Of a stretch of DNA of 64,000 nt, positions 42,790 to 53,415 are shown one piece after another. The notes under the pieces are model-generated. The model did no database searches. It saw only the letters and a list, made by a program, of their open reading frames with translations, and was not told where the DNA came from. The stretch covers positions 124,001 through 188,000 of the forward strand of contig JARGSG010000036.1 of the NCBI GenBank assembly GCA_030374805.1. Direction: 5' to 3'. Numbering within the stretch: the first letter of the stretch is position 1; every line of letters starts with the position of its first letter. Both the position numbers and the translations under genes were made by a program. The DNA comes from Gracilaria gracilis. Lineage: Eukaryota; Rhodophyta; Florideophyceae; Gracilariales; Gracilariaceae.

Positions 42790-43890
42790 CTACCGAAGAA
42801 TTCGTAATGGTAAGTTTGGGAAAGCGAGGTTGGTCACTTTATGCTTCGTTTCTGATATTTTAAGTGACATTGTATTCCTTCGAAGGTAAACGCTTCTCGA
42901 TATGCATCTGCGCGTAGTCTAATGGTCAGCGAGTGCGTTACGTGCACTAGGCAGCATGATTGGTTCTGAATGGTAAGTTGGCTATGTTTTCATTGCGGGT
43001 TGGTTTCTTTCTGGCTTGATTCGGACATGCTCTTCATCATTTCATTGCTAAACAGGTAAAGGAATGTTTCTTATGATGCCAGTTTTGCGACTATACGATT
43101 GTGCGGATGGTCAACGGCGGCACCTTTGACCATCCGCATACTTCTATAGTCGCAGTGCCTCAATCTCTTGAATGCGTTCATGTTCTTGGTACGTCTTGTT
43201 GAAATAGTGTGTTGGGAAACGCGTTTCTAAGTATTCAAACTTGTTGCTTGATCTTCTTCGCCGTTGAAGACAGGTACTGTTGAGCGCGAGAAATGTGGCA
43301 CGATGCAGAATGGTTTTGTACAGAAGACTGCGTAATGGTAAGTTCAAACTTTGGGAAAGCGAGATTGGTCACTTTCTGCTTTGTTTCTGACATTTGAAGC
43401 GGCATTGTATTGATTCACAGGTAAGCGATTTCGATGCGATTGCATACGACGTCGGTCTAATAGTGGGCACGTGCGTTACGTCTACGAGGCAGAACGAGTG
43501 CTTCTTAATGGTAAGTTGGCTATGTTTTCATGGCATGATGGGTTCTTCTTTGTTTGATTCTGACATGTTTTCCATCATTTCATTGCTTGACAGGTAACGG
43601 ATTGTTTCTTATGCTCCCCGTGTTGCGACTAGGAGAATATGGGGATGGTCAAAGGTGCCTCAATCTCTTGAATGCGTTCATGTTATTGGTGCGTCTTTTT
43701 GATCTACACTGTCTTGGAACTGCGTTTTTCAGTAATTTAACTTGTTGTTTCATTTTCTTAGCCGTTGAACACAGGGAGCTCATGATGGTACTACTGACTT
43801 TTTTCTTAGAAACAGATAGCACTCCGATATGCAGTACGTTTCTCACCAGAGTAATATTCTACACTCCAGATTAGGAATACTGACAACTCG
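42790..43890 (+). repeat. Tandem duplication of a mini-exon gene segment
   Basis: About 530 bases (from near 42790) are repeated from near 43325, with matching blocks GGGAAAGCGAG, TGGTAAGTTGGCTATGTTTTCAT, TTTCATTGCT and CAATCTCTTGAATGCGTTCA. In the second copy, taking GTAAGT donors after ...AATG and CAG acceptors before GTAA joins three short exons into one open frame: a piece ending VLYRRLRN, then CDCIRRRSNSGHVRYVYEAE, then GLFLMLPVLRLGEYGDGQRC. The first copy keeps the structure but has stops. Protein family unknown. The opposite strand also has short open frames, so the strand is not certain. Confidence 0.45.
43087..43153. repeat. Hairpin present only in first copy of the duplication
   Basis: GCGACTATA...TGCGGATGGTCAA is followed by its near inverse TTTGACCATCCGCATA...TATAGTCGC. 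The second copy has only the left arm (GCGACTAGG...GGGGATGGTCAAAGGTGCC). So an arm was duplicated in inverted orientation in the first copy. Confidence 0.55.
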
Positions 43891-45790
43891 CTTCCTTTCC
43901 GATCGCAATACAGATAAAACTAATTTCGAACGTCTTGCGAGGCGTTGAGCGCTACGTGCGATGAGCGAGCTGACATGCGACGCACGAACCGAGTAGTACA
44001 GTATCACCATGAGGCGCTTCGTTTCATGGCGGTACTGCAGTTCGCAAGTTGGCTCGCATTCTCTGCAAAAATGCTCTCGCAGAGCGCCGTTCAATGTTGT
44101 TGGCGAGCATGAACCTGGCGGGGTTGACGCTCGCCGATGTCATTGAATAGAGCTCTGCTAATGTAGTGAATAGGGATTAGAATAGCGATTACGATAGGCA
44201 TCAGAAATGTGAATAGATACAAATAGAGGAAACTCTGGTTGAATAGGAAGCATCGGAACTAGCGCTACTATTCCATAGGGTGGATGCAGGTATTCCACTT
44301 ATTGAGACGTTTATTGTGCACCCAATGTGGAAACAGAAACTGTGCTTGGTGGAAAACTGCGCAGTGAATCCTGGCAGAGCAAACTAGCGCAATCCTAATA
44401 CCACGGAGTATTTCCTGCGAACCAATACTAGGCGACCCAAGCAATTTTCTGCAAAATTTGGAAAAGCAGCACAAGGTAAATTCTCCAAAAAATTTACTGG
44501 ACGACCTTTGCCAAATTCTGCGCGACCCTCGCCGAAAACTAGCATTTGCAGAACACAGACGATACCTTCTCATAAACACACTCTTCGACCCTACCTCCTC
44601 TGCAGCCCTGCTGTCCATTTCTTTCCATAACCGAATCATACAAATCCCTTTATCCCCTGGGACACTTTTTTCCATGACCAAAACAACAGCCCAGTCGTGT
44701 ACTTAAAGCTTTCCCCACTCCTTAGAATGTAGGCCACTTTCCTTTCACAGCTACCAGCACCCGAAACCTTCCAACAGCCCATACCTTCAATAAATGGAAC
44801 TCATCGCAATGAGCTCGCATTCATCTTCCCTCCGTTCTACAATCATCCCAGCTCTTATCGTAGGTAAAGGCCGTATTGGCACCATGCTTTACCACAATGG
44901 TTCCCCTCTAGACACCTTTCTATCCATCGAAGACTTCATTTCCGCAGATTGCCTTCCCCAAAGTTCAATCTTCTTCTGTGGCAGGAACGACCTTCTCAAA
45001 AAAGTAGTTCCATCTTGTTCAGAACCACGAGCAGAAGACTTGGTCCTCATCCAGAATGGTCAGATTCTTCCCATTTTCTCCCAACACGGAATTTAGCACT
45101 GCACACGAACCGCTCTTTACATCGCCTTTCCCACTGTCGGCGCCTCCTCACAGGATGGCGTCACGCCTCTCTCTCCCAATGGTCTAAATACAGCCACCGG
45201 AAAGTGGGCTCTGGCAATAGCTCAACGCCTCTGGATCACATGTCTAACTTGCAGTACTGTCGACGAAAACGCCTTTTCCAAGGCTTAATAACAAAAGCTC
45301 GTTTGGATCTCTTCGTTCAATCTTGTCGGTTCTTCATTTGGATTCGTTACCATGCATGAAGCGGCTACCAAATACAAAACTATTTTCTCAACTATAACAA
45401 AAGAGCTTCTTGGGACAGTCACCTTCAACACATGTCTCTCCTACAATATCCCTTCTACAGTGGAATCTCTTCTGGAATACGGCAGCACCCTGACTTCCTT
45501 CCCAGCCTCTTTCTCGGAGTATGAATCCAGAAATTCTTACTTTTATCTCAGCTCTGCAGACGAATAAATAGCCGGAAGGCAGGACCCTGCCCCTTTCCAC
45601 ACCAACTATGTCAATATTCTTAGACATCACATTCTCCAGTAGTTAGAACAGACTAAAAACCTTGTACTCGTTGCAAGTACACACAAAACCCGTTTCTGTT
45701 CTCCAATTCTTTTTAGTTGCCGCTTAAACAAATCATCTCTTCACTTTTTATGTCAAGTCTCTATCATAAACAAACACAACAGTATAAGTG
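43891..45790. other. No clear gene; decayed purine/pyrimidine-biased DNA
   Basis: Short open frames on both strands (+ 44458-44706, 44794-45096, 45352-45567; - 44268-44681, 45388-45630). The + strand is pyrimidine-rich from about 44450, as in the - strand gene next door, so coding sequence here was more likely on the - strand, for example TRWNYFFEKVVPATEED and VVKHGANTAFTYDKSWDDC in one - frame. I cannot assign a family or join the pieces with confidence. Confidence 0.35.
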
Positions 45791-45801
45791 CTACATTATA
45801 C

Positions 45802-46885
45802 CTACTCATCGTCGTCATCCATTATCATCTGTTTTTCTTCGGAATCCCCATCTGTATTCTCAGCAAGGCCACCTGACATCTCTTAATCTTCCTCTTTGTA
45901 ATCGTCCTCTCCACCTTCTATATCTTCCATTTCAATCTCTTTCTCCAAACCTTCATCATCGTCCAGCTGGTCGTTTGGGTCTTCTCCTAGCCCAAAGTCC
46001 TCCTCTGCGAACTTTGGCCGAATCGCTGGCTCCCTGTGCGTCGCATCAGGGAGCTTTTATCCTTCAGGTACAAATTACATGTGATACCTCAGGCAATTCT
46101 CTTTCACCAACGCATCTATGTACCCAGTTCCCGCATGAAACACATCCCCTCTCCCAATAAACACAGAGTTTGGCGAAACCCTGAGTTTCTTCACAACCAT
46201 TGTACGTGATAGCCTCCTCAAACTATTTTCAACCGTCATATACATATTATGTGACCTCTCACAAACCCATATCATAAAAGAACTACCCCCAGAGGCCATC
46301 ACGAAGAACCCTCTAATATCTCTCTTGTGCTTCTTCACATTCGTCAACCCCTCGAAAAGCAGTGTGCAACACCTGCCTTGGACATCCCTCCCCCGTACTC
46401 AACACACGCCCTCCGGTCTCCGGCGCATACATTCTTTTCTTCGCCCTGCTCTTGGTAGAAATGCGAAGAGCCAGTGCAATTTGCCCAAACCTTGAATCCA
46501 ACAACGCCCGCTCTCTCACCATCATCACATTCTTCTCATCAGATTCCATGCAATCAACAATCCCCTTCTTGGTTGTAATGTATCTTCCAATTCCCTGCAT
46601 TCTATTCCCAGCATCTTTTCCTTCCCCCGCGTTGATGATGGGTTTCAATTTCGTTTGGTTCTCTCCAAACTTCAAGTCTGGCTGATCCTTAAAGTTATTC
46701 TCAAAAAAGTTCAGCAACCCTTCCGTCACATCTTCATCCACCACCATACCCATTTTCTTCGCCTCCTCTGACATACCTTCATCAGTTACGAAGTGTTTCA
46801 AAACACAGAAATTCTTTTCCATCAACTCCATTCTGTTGGTTCCAAAGTACTCTCGATCGAGGTCATCTCTCTCCATCGCCACCAT
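45802..46885 (-). pseudogene. Unknown large gene, C-terminal part with cupin-like region
   Basis: From 46885 the frame reads LDREYFGTNRMELMEKNFCV, a Lys/Glu-rich stretch and RALLDSRFGQIALALRIST. A frameshift near 46365 leads to DIRGFFVMASGGSSFMIWV, VSPNSVFIGRGDVFHAGTGY and CLRYHMYLLPEG. The pattern (small beta-rich domain, ...GD.FHAG..Y..., then RxHxYL) looks like the double-stranded beta-helix of cupin/2-oxoglutarate-oxygenase-like domains seen in some repeat-encoded algal proteins. A second frameshift near 46070 gives a very acidic end (DDDDE, TAG 45802-45804). Joined to the part at 46916-49061 it makes a product of roughly 1,050 residues. Function unknown. Confidence 0.4.
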
Positions 46886-46915
46886 TCGGAGACCTTCTTC
46901 CTACCCTGTCGGCTT

Positions 46916-49061
46916 TCAATTCAACAGAAGCTCCACCCCCAGACCTGCTTCTTTCGTACTCCCCAGCTCCTTATGCAAATTCCGGGCGGCATACCGGTAC
47001 ACCGCGTGATGGACAGCTCTAAAATCCACCACCCCCAAACACCCCTTCCTGTGCTCCTTTCCCAAATGCATCATTTCCATCCACCGGTGCTTATGTTTTA
47101 CTGCATTCTTCCCTCCCAGCCACTCACTCGGTAGCGCATTCACGAGACTCGTCCGTGACATATCCGATCCACCAGCCCACTCACCTGCACTATTCATCCC
47201 TTTTGGTGAATTCTCGGGATTCTTATCTTCAAATCCACGCATCGTGCCTTCTTCCACCCCTTCGTTCTCGTCCTGAACGAACCTACTATAGTCTTCACTA
47301 CCACCACTTTCACCCTCGCTCGACGATACCAAATTGATTTTCTGTTCTTTGAAGAACTTCTTCAATGCCGGTTTCGTCATATTTCTGAATAAAGCAACAA
47401 CCTCCATTGGTAGATCTCCAGAAGGGGTCTTCACGGTGCCCTTCTTCACCCTCTTCGGAGCAGGTCGGATCTCCACCTCATCCTCATCGTCAGTGAGATC
47501 AATTAACTTCATCTTCTTCTTCTTATTCTTGCTCCTAGCCTTGCTACCCCAATCCTCTTTCAGCCGGTCCGGAGCATTCGGTTCCCGTGTGCACCGCCTC
47601 AACTCTGGAGGCTCTGCTTCAGGGCCTTCTCCCTGCATGTAAGCTCCCAACAATATGGGAGCTTCTTCTGCCTCATTAGATGCTACGGTTGACGTATCAT
47701 CGCCTACAACCACGACTCCAACCACCTCCTCTCCCACCTCCTTCACCTCCTCTGAAGTTTGAAGCGATACTTTGAAAAAATCCTGAAGCTTGGTACCCGC
47801 GGTGCTCACCCTTCGGGACACCATCCGGTCCCGTAAACGCCTCGCACCGCCAAGTACCATTTTTGCCGTCTGCATACCCAGATATTCCATCACAGACACA
47901 TGTTTTCCTCCTAAGTTGAATACTGTCTGCAATACTTCTTCAACACTAATCTTCTTCTTCTTCCCAGTGAGATTACATAGGTTGTACATACCTATGGCAT
48001 ATGGAAATAAGTGCTTCCTCATGTCTTCAAAACGGACGGTTCTCGCATAAAAAGACAACCTCACTTCCACATGCCATTGCAAGCAACGTACGACAAATCG
48101 AAACTGCTCATCAGTGAGACCCATCAGGAGGTCACCCGAGACATGGGTCAACGTCAGGGCTGGACCCTTCTCACACAACTTCTCAAAGAACTCCAAAAGC
48201 CCCTCACATTCCACTAACTTCAAAGCCAATGTCGCGTAACCAGTCAAGTGACGCACGCTGTAGTCTCTGAAAGCCTCACTTCTTTTCAAAGCACCGTTCT
48301 GCACAAAAGGTACTGTGCATTGAATTTTGTCTGCAAACGATATCTTCGGCATATTCGAACTCATCTCGTCCGGGAGATTGCCCATTTCTAGTACCTCGTT
48401 CATTGTGATGGTTTTCCATCCGTTCTTCCCCACAGCAAAACATCCAGAGAACGGACTTCCGGCCTTCCCCGTACAAGTCAAGTAGCACAAGAATTCGGTG
48501 ATATTCGTCTATGAGGGTTACGAGCACAACAATTCTCCCACTAATAACGATTACATTCATATCATACTCCCCTAGAGATGCCACAGCAATCGAACCTGCG
48601 GACGGAAGCAACCCAAAGTTGCGACATTTCATCATTGTCACCTCCTTGTGTCCCAGATTTACGCTTCGTACTTCCTTCTTCAGGATTTCAGTCATCTCGA
48701 TATTCATCGTCAACCTGCGCTGAACATAGTCGGTGACGGAAATCTTCTTGAGCGACAGGGTGATGACAACCTCCTCCGACGGAACACTGTCTCCTTCATC
48801 GAACAAGTCTTCCTCCGGGTCAGCAAGCGGAGCTTTAATCGTGCAAAAGACCTCCACAATATCGACGTCGGAGTGCTCGATGATGCTGACCCTCACTCCC
48901 ACGGGCTTCTTCATCCCTTGAGAAGACTTTCCTGTAGTTTTGGAAGCCCTCTCAACAGGTTTCTCGACCTCCAGAGTAACCATTTTTTCAGGCTGAGATG
49001 CGGAAGACTTTCCAGCCCCGGGCTTTGGAGTTAGATTTTGCATATTCTCGATTGGGACCAT
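46916..49061 (-). pseudogene. Unknown large gene, central part
   Basis: Starts at ATG 49061 (MVPIENMQNLTPKPGAGKS) or continues from the N-terminal part upstream. A basic/Ser-rich front is followed by a beta-rich domain (VVITLSLKKISVTDYVQRRL; EYDMNVIVISGRIVVLVTLI). A frameshift near 48490 leads to a long open frame: GWKTITMNEVLEMGNLP, FVVRCLQWHVEVRLSFYART, FPYAIGMYNLCNLTGKKKK, then an acidic/basic linker with the IDLTDDEDEVE motif and a region HRWMEMMHLGKEHRKGCLGV. It ends at TGA near 46914. No known domain. It is one of the largest coding stretches in the window, and the damage is limited, so it is a young pseudogene or has sequencing-level indels. Confidence 0.5.
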
Positions 49062-49184
49062 TATCGACGTATTTTACGCATACAATCCAGCCCAGAACAA
49101 CTCGCTCAGCCTACTTGGAGCGTCTTTAGGACTTTGAAAACAGTAAGGGTACTTTGCGCTTCCATGAATTATAATCTTCGTCCT

Positions 49185-49547
49185 CTAGATCACAACCAAG
49201 TCTTCACCTTCTAGGGCAGTCGCGCTAAGAACATGCACATGGAGCGAACGGCAAAGAGCCTTCCCGGCACCACCGGCGGACCCCACACCTCTCACCTCCG
49301 CGGTTCCCACTTTCACCCTGCTCTTTTCTTTTCCAACCGTTACAAACAAATTCACCGCATCGCTGCCTTTCACTACCGGCGAACCAGTAGACGAAACCTT
49401 CTTCGTCGTTGTTCGGGCTGGTGGCGAACGCGGCGTAGTGCCTTTTGTCCTCACTCTCCCTCTTGTTAGGGGCGGCATATCTGACACTCCTGTACTTGGG
49501 TTCGGTTGTCTTGAATCCCGTCCCCTTTTATGCTTGCGAGGCGGCAT
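49185..49547 (-). pseudogene. Unknown large gene, probable N-terminal exon
   Basis: ATG 49547 begins MPPRKHKRGRDSRQPNPSTG, a basic, Pro/Ser/Thr-rich nuclear-type N-terminus, then VNLFVTVGKEKSRVKVGTAE. The frame is the same as that of ATG 49061 but is closed by TAG at 49185-49187 and another stop near 49078. An intron between about 49200 and 49080 or simple decay would explain this. The basic front parallels the start of the gene at 36587. Confidence 0.35.
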
Positions 49548-49843
49548 TGTGGTTACACGGGGCTGATAGAATCGAAAAGGTTGTTTACGACGGTCTAGAA
49601 CGCTCGCGAGATCGGTTAATTAGTTGTAACTTTCACTCCCGTTCCTTTCCGTCTACTTCATAACGGATGCACGTCCCCTCAATATTAGTTTAAGCTATAC
49701 ACTGTGTCTATATAAAATTTATAGCATACTCGCTGGACGTTTACAAAGCTACATAAAGCTACTAACGTCTATAGTACACTTGTACAACAATGGTTGGGCA
49801 ATAAAGAAATAAATAAAATTTATGGCGGACTAATTTCACTCTG

Positions 49844-49917
49844 GGACAGCGGACCAGAATGTCGTGGCACTTCATCGGTGAACCGATAAAGCGACATGAC
49901 ACCCTGGCCGGCTGTCC
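49844..49917. repeat. Palindromic repeat copy I
   Basis: GGACAGCGGACCAGAATGTC on the left and ACCCTGGCCGGCTGTCC on the right; centre has decayed (TCGGTGAACCGA). Confidence 0.82.
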
Positions 49918-50044
49918 ACAGGGCATTGGCGCTGCCACATATGAAAGCACCTCAGTTTCAAAACACACGGCGCGTTGACAGCGAGCCAATTTCACCGCTT
50001 ACGGCAAGTTGGCGGTGCCACGTGTGCCACCGCCCCAGCTTCAT

Positions 50045-50150
50045 CACTCACGGCGCGTTGGGACAACGGACCGGGGTGTCGTGGCGCTTCATCGGTGCAC
50101 CGATGAAGTGCCACGACACCCCGTTCCGCTGTCCCAACGCCCCGTGAGTG
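50045..50150. repeat. Palindromic repeat copy J, extended to 106 bp
   Basis: Best-preserved long copy. The symmetry runs from CACTCACGG to its inverse CCGTGAGTG with only a few mismatches. Inner part: GGACAACGGACCGGGGTG, then GTCGTGGCGCTTCATCGG, centre TGCA, then the inverse. Such a sequence will form a long cruciform or RNA hairpin. Translation of any copy gives residues such as WRFIGAPMKRHD in one frame, an artefact to be aware of in gene prediction. Confidence 0.92.
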
Positions 50151-50887
50151 CCGATCGGCTGCCCCAGGGTGAAACGAACATGGAACGCAACTCAAACTAC
50201 TTCCCACCCTCACTCTATGCAATAAGTTCTACTATGTTTATCCTATTGTTAGGCAAATGGTTATGAAAAAATACGAAAACCTTCAAGCAGCAGAGGATTA
50301 GGAGATGAGCTTCATAATAAAAAATTAGATGATGTACTTATTTTATATCATGTAATTGATATCCTAATCCTAGCTACAAATCGCAAGCAGCATATAAATA
50401 AAACCCCCTTGAACCTTATAAAAATAGAAGATGTACCAACTTTATACCATCCAATGGATGTCCTATACTTAGCTTCAAAGCGTAAGGGTGTGCGAAAACC
50501 TCCGCAACCAGCATAGGAATAGAGCATCCGTTATATAAAATAAAGATAGAAAATGTATTAACTTTATCTCATCTAACGGATGTTCTATTCCTAGCTACAA
50601 AGGGTGAGGTTGTGCGAAAACCTCCGCGAGCAGCATAAGAATCAGACACACTTTATATGATATAAAATTAGAAGACGTACTAATTTTACGTCATCTAATG
50701 GATGTCCTATTTGTAGCTACGAAACGTGAGGGTGTGCCACCTCTCATGGAGATATATCTTTGTCTTTCCGCAACCAAGAAATACTTCGGTTGTGGAAGAA
50801 GATCAATATATCCCGCTAGAAGGTGTGCGCAGGAAGAAGGTAGGGTGTGAAAGGTGTTGGGAGGGGGAGTGGGGACAAAAATATATT

Positions 50888-50950
50888 GGGGTGTCGTGGC
50901 GCTTCATCGGTGCACCAATGAAGTGCCACGACATTCCGGTCCGCTGTCCC
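50888..50950. repeat. Palindromic repeat copy K
   Basis: GGTGTCGTGGCGCTTCATCGG, centre TGCACC, then AATGAAGTGCCACGACATTC. The left outer arm is replaced by AAAAATATATT; the right outer arm (CGGTCCGCTGTCCC) remains. It sits near the centre of the large inverted repeat. Confidence 0.85.
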
Positions 50951-51180
50951 AAAATCTATTTTTGAATTGTTTCGAAACGAGCGGCTGGGCAAAGATGATA
51001 TTTCATATTCAACATTTCGCCTCCCAACCACACGTGTAGCGCTGTATGATAGCCGTCCCCACTCTCCCTTTCAACATCTTCCACGCCCTACCTTCTCCCT
51101 TGTCACATCTTCTACCGGGATATATTCATCTTCTTCCACAACCGAAAGGATGTCTTGGTTGCGGAAATAGAACGATGTAT
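50941..51180. repeat. ~240-bp direct repeat, first copy
   Basis: Begins CCGCTGTCCCAAAATCTAT and runs through CGAGCGGCTGGGCAAAGATG and TTCTACCGGGATATATTCAT. Repeated about 791 bases downstream from 51732. Each copy directly follows a 75-bp palindrome (K or L). Confidence 0.8.
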
Positions 51181-51677
51181 CTCCGTAGCAGGGAGCACAC
51201 CCTCACGGTATGTAGCTAAGAATAGGACATCCATTAGATGAGATGCAGTTAGTACATCTTCTATCTTTACCTTATATAACGGATGCCCTATTCATATGCT
51301 GCTCGCGGAGGTTTGCGCACACCCTCACGCTTTGTAGCTAGATATAGGACATCCATTGGATGTTATAAGGTTAGTACATCTTCTATCTTTATACTTTTTA
51401 ATGTAGGTCCTATTCCTATGCTGCTTGCACTTTCTATCTAGGAATAGGACATGAGCTTCATGATATAAATTTAGTACATCTACTACTTTTATATCATAGA
51501 GTTCATGTCCTAATTCTCTAGTGCTTGCATGGGTTTTCCTATTTTGTCAAAACCATTTGGCTAAGAATAGGATAACCATAGTGAAAAGTATTGCATAAAG
51601 TGAGGGTAGTAAGTAGTTTGAATTGCGCTCCATGTTCGTGTCACCCTGGGACAGCCAATCGGCACTCAAGGCGCGTT

Positions 51678-51753
51678 GGGACAGCGGACCGGAGTGTCGT
51701 GGCGCTTCATCGGTGCACCGATGAAGCGCCATGACACCCCGGTCCGCTGTCCC
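51678..51753. repeat. Palindromic repeat copy L
   Basis: GGGACAGCGGACCGGAGTG to CACCCCGGTCCGCTGTCCC, centre CGGTGCACCG; nearly perfect over 76 bases. Confidence 0.92.
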
Positions 51754-51975
51754 AAAATCTATGTTTGGCTTTTTTTGAAACGAGCGGCTGGACAAAGATG
51801 ATATTTCATATTCAACATTTTGCATGCCAGCCACACGTGTAGCGCTGTATAAAAGCCGTCCCAACTCCCTCTTTCAAGACCTTACACGCCCTATCTTCCT
51901 CCTTATCACATCTTCTACCGGGATATATTCATTTTCTTCCACAACGGAATATGTCTCCGTTGCGGAAAAAGAAGG
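51732..51975. repeat. ~240-bp direct repeat, second copy
   Basis: Matches 50941-51180: CCGCTGTCCCAAAATCTATG, CGAGCGGCTGGACAAAGATG, TTCTACCGGGATATATTCAT. It continues into the same tandem block (AATAGGACATCCATTA...). Confidence 0.8.
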
Positions 51976-52215
51976 ATATATCACCATAAAAAGTGGCACA
52001 CTTTCACGATTCGTGGCTAGAAATAGGACATCCATTACATGATGTAGAATTAGTACATCTTCTAATTCTATATCATGTAAGGTGTGTCCTATTCTTATGG
52101 TGCTCGCGGAGGTTTTCGCACACCCTCACGCTTTGTAGCTAGTAATAGGACTTCTTTTTGGTGAGATGAACTTAGTAAATCATCTTTCTTTCTCTTGTAC
52201 AATGGATGCCCTATT

Positions 52216-53134
52216 CAGGGATGTAACCAATCCGTGTAGGAAGGGATTGTCATTTGTGCGTGCCATCTTCCAGAAGATGGCAATCTTTAAAACAAAATAC
52301 AATCCGATTGCCATCGCCTTGCCATAAAAGCAATCCGATGGCAATCCGTCCTCTGAAAAGAAATACCGTTGCAATTTGTATCCATTCCGGCAACCGCAGT
52401 CACAACTTCACTTTAATATCTATTTGTCACCTACTCGAACCAATTTCAAAGCTTCTCGCACTTAGTAGACGTCGAAAAAACCAGATTCTACGCGGAGAAA
52501 AATGATTGTTACAAACATTTGTGGAGTAGTTTTCATCCGATTGTCCGTCAGAATAGTATCAGCAATTGACCATAGCTGCTCTACCTCTGTGACAGAGCCA
52601 AGCACAAATTCGCAGTTTATGTAGCCAATCTGTGACACAATTTTGTGTCTCTTCCACTGTATTAGATGTTTCCTGTACGTCGTCATAGACGTAGCAAAAC
52701 TAACGTCTTCTGCGTCATCAAGTCCATCCACAGGATTCAAAAGTCTCACGCAAGCGTCCCGTTCAGCAACAGACATCGCAGAAACACGGTCTTCTTGTAT
52801 TTTGCGTACTTTTCACATAAAAGATCGGTTCGCGAGGATATCAGCTTCAGTATCTATGTAATGATTCGTCAAAAAGCAGATTTGAAGCGAGGAGTTAGAA
52901 TCATTAAATCCGTTTCCAACAACGGCTACAAGACAGTCTAAGAACTAGGGTTTTCTTTCAATTTAGACTCTGTGCTCTCTCAACGAACGCCTTTATTGTA
53001 ACCATCTCCAATCTGAGGGGGCGATTGCTCTCAAAGATGCCATCAGATTGCCATTCTTTTGGCAGGAAACAATGCATGATTGCAATCTTGGGATTGCAAT
53101 AGGTTGGAATCCAATCGATTGCGTTACATCCCTG
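52216..53134. mobile_element. hAT element, 919-bp deletion derivative
   Basis: Ends CAGGGATGTAAC (left) and GTTACATCCCTG (right) are 12-bp perfect inverted repeats beginning CAGGG, typical of hAT. They are flanked by identical 8-bp duplications GCCCTATT (52208-52215 and 53135-53142). Inside is only a fragment of the transposase on the - strand plus CAATC/GATTG-rich subterminal motifs. It interrupted the repeat complex; the sequence resumes directly on the other side. Confidence 0.93.
52462..52776 (-). pseudogene. hAT transposase C-terminal fragment
   Basis: Reads INCEFVLGSVTEVEQLWS then ADTILTDNRMKTTPQMFVT and IIFLRVESGFFD. This is the hAT C-terminal dimerisation region (L.S....ER.WS......R..L.P...E...FL..N...W). 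The DDE core and BED finger are missing, so the element depends on a full-length relative for movement. About 105 codons. Confidence 0.6.
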
Positions 53135-53415
53135 GCCCTATTTCTATGCTGCTTGCGGAGATTTTCCCATAACATTACGCTTGGTAGCTAAGATTAGGAC
53201 ATCATTTGTGTCACATAAGAATAGTACATCTTCTATTTTTATGTCCTAATACTCTCCTGCTTGGGGAGGTTTTCGTATTTTCTCCCAACAGTTCTGGCTC
53301 TTAATTTAAATACAATGAAAAGATATACGCCAAGTTATAAGAAACGGCTGGCAGGACAGCGCTATGGCTGTGCCACCTGTGCCACCACCCCAGCTTCATC
53401 ACTCACGGCGCGTTG

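Larger units (their letters stand above)
50045..51755. repeat. 1.7-kb imperfect inverted repeat (fold-back element)
   Basis: The left arm (about 50140-50880) and right arm (about 51055-51670) are reverse complements over most of their length. For example CGAACATGGAACGCAACTCA at 50176 matches the inverse of TGAATTGCGCTCCATGTTCG near 51620. The arms contain internal short units built on GGATGTCCTATTC...TAGTACATCTTCT. Palindromic copies J, K and L sit at the left end, near the middle and at the right end. No transposase inside. Fold-back DNA transposon or MITE-like derivative is the likely nature. Confidence 0.75.

Noticed and set aside
42905-42985. tRNA-like A box (TAGTCTAATGG) followed by GGTTC
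   Set aside because: The B box does not fit beyond GGTTC, no acceptor stem pairs, and the same bases are exon sequence in the parallel copy at 43.4 kb.
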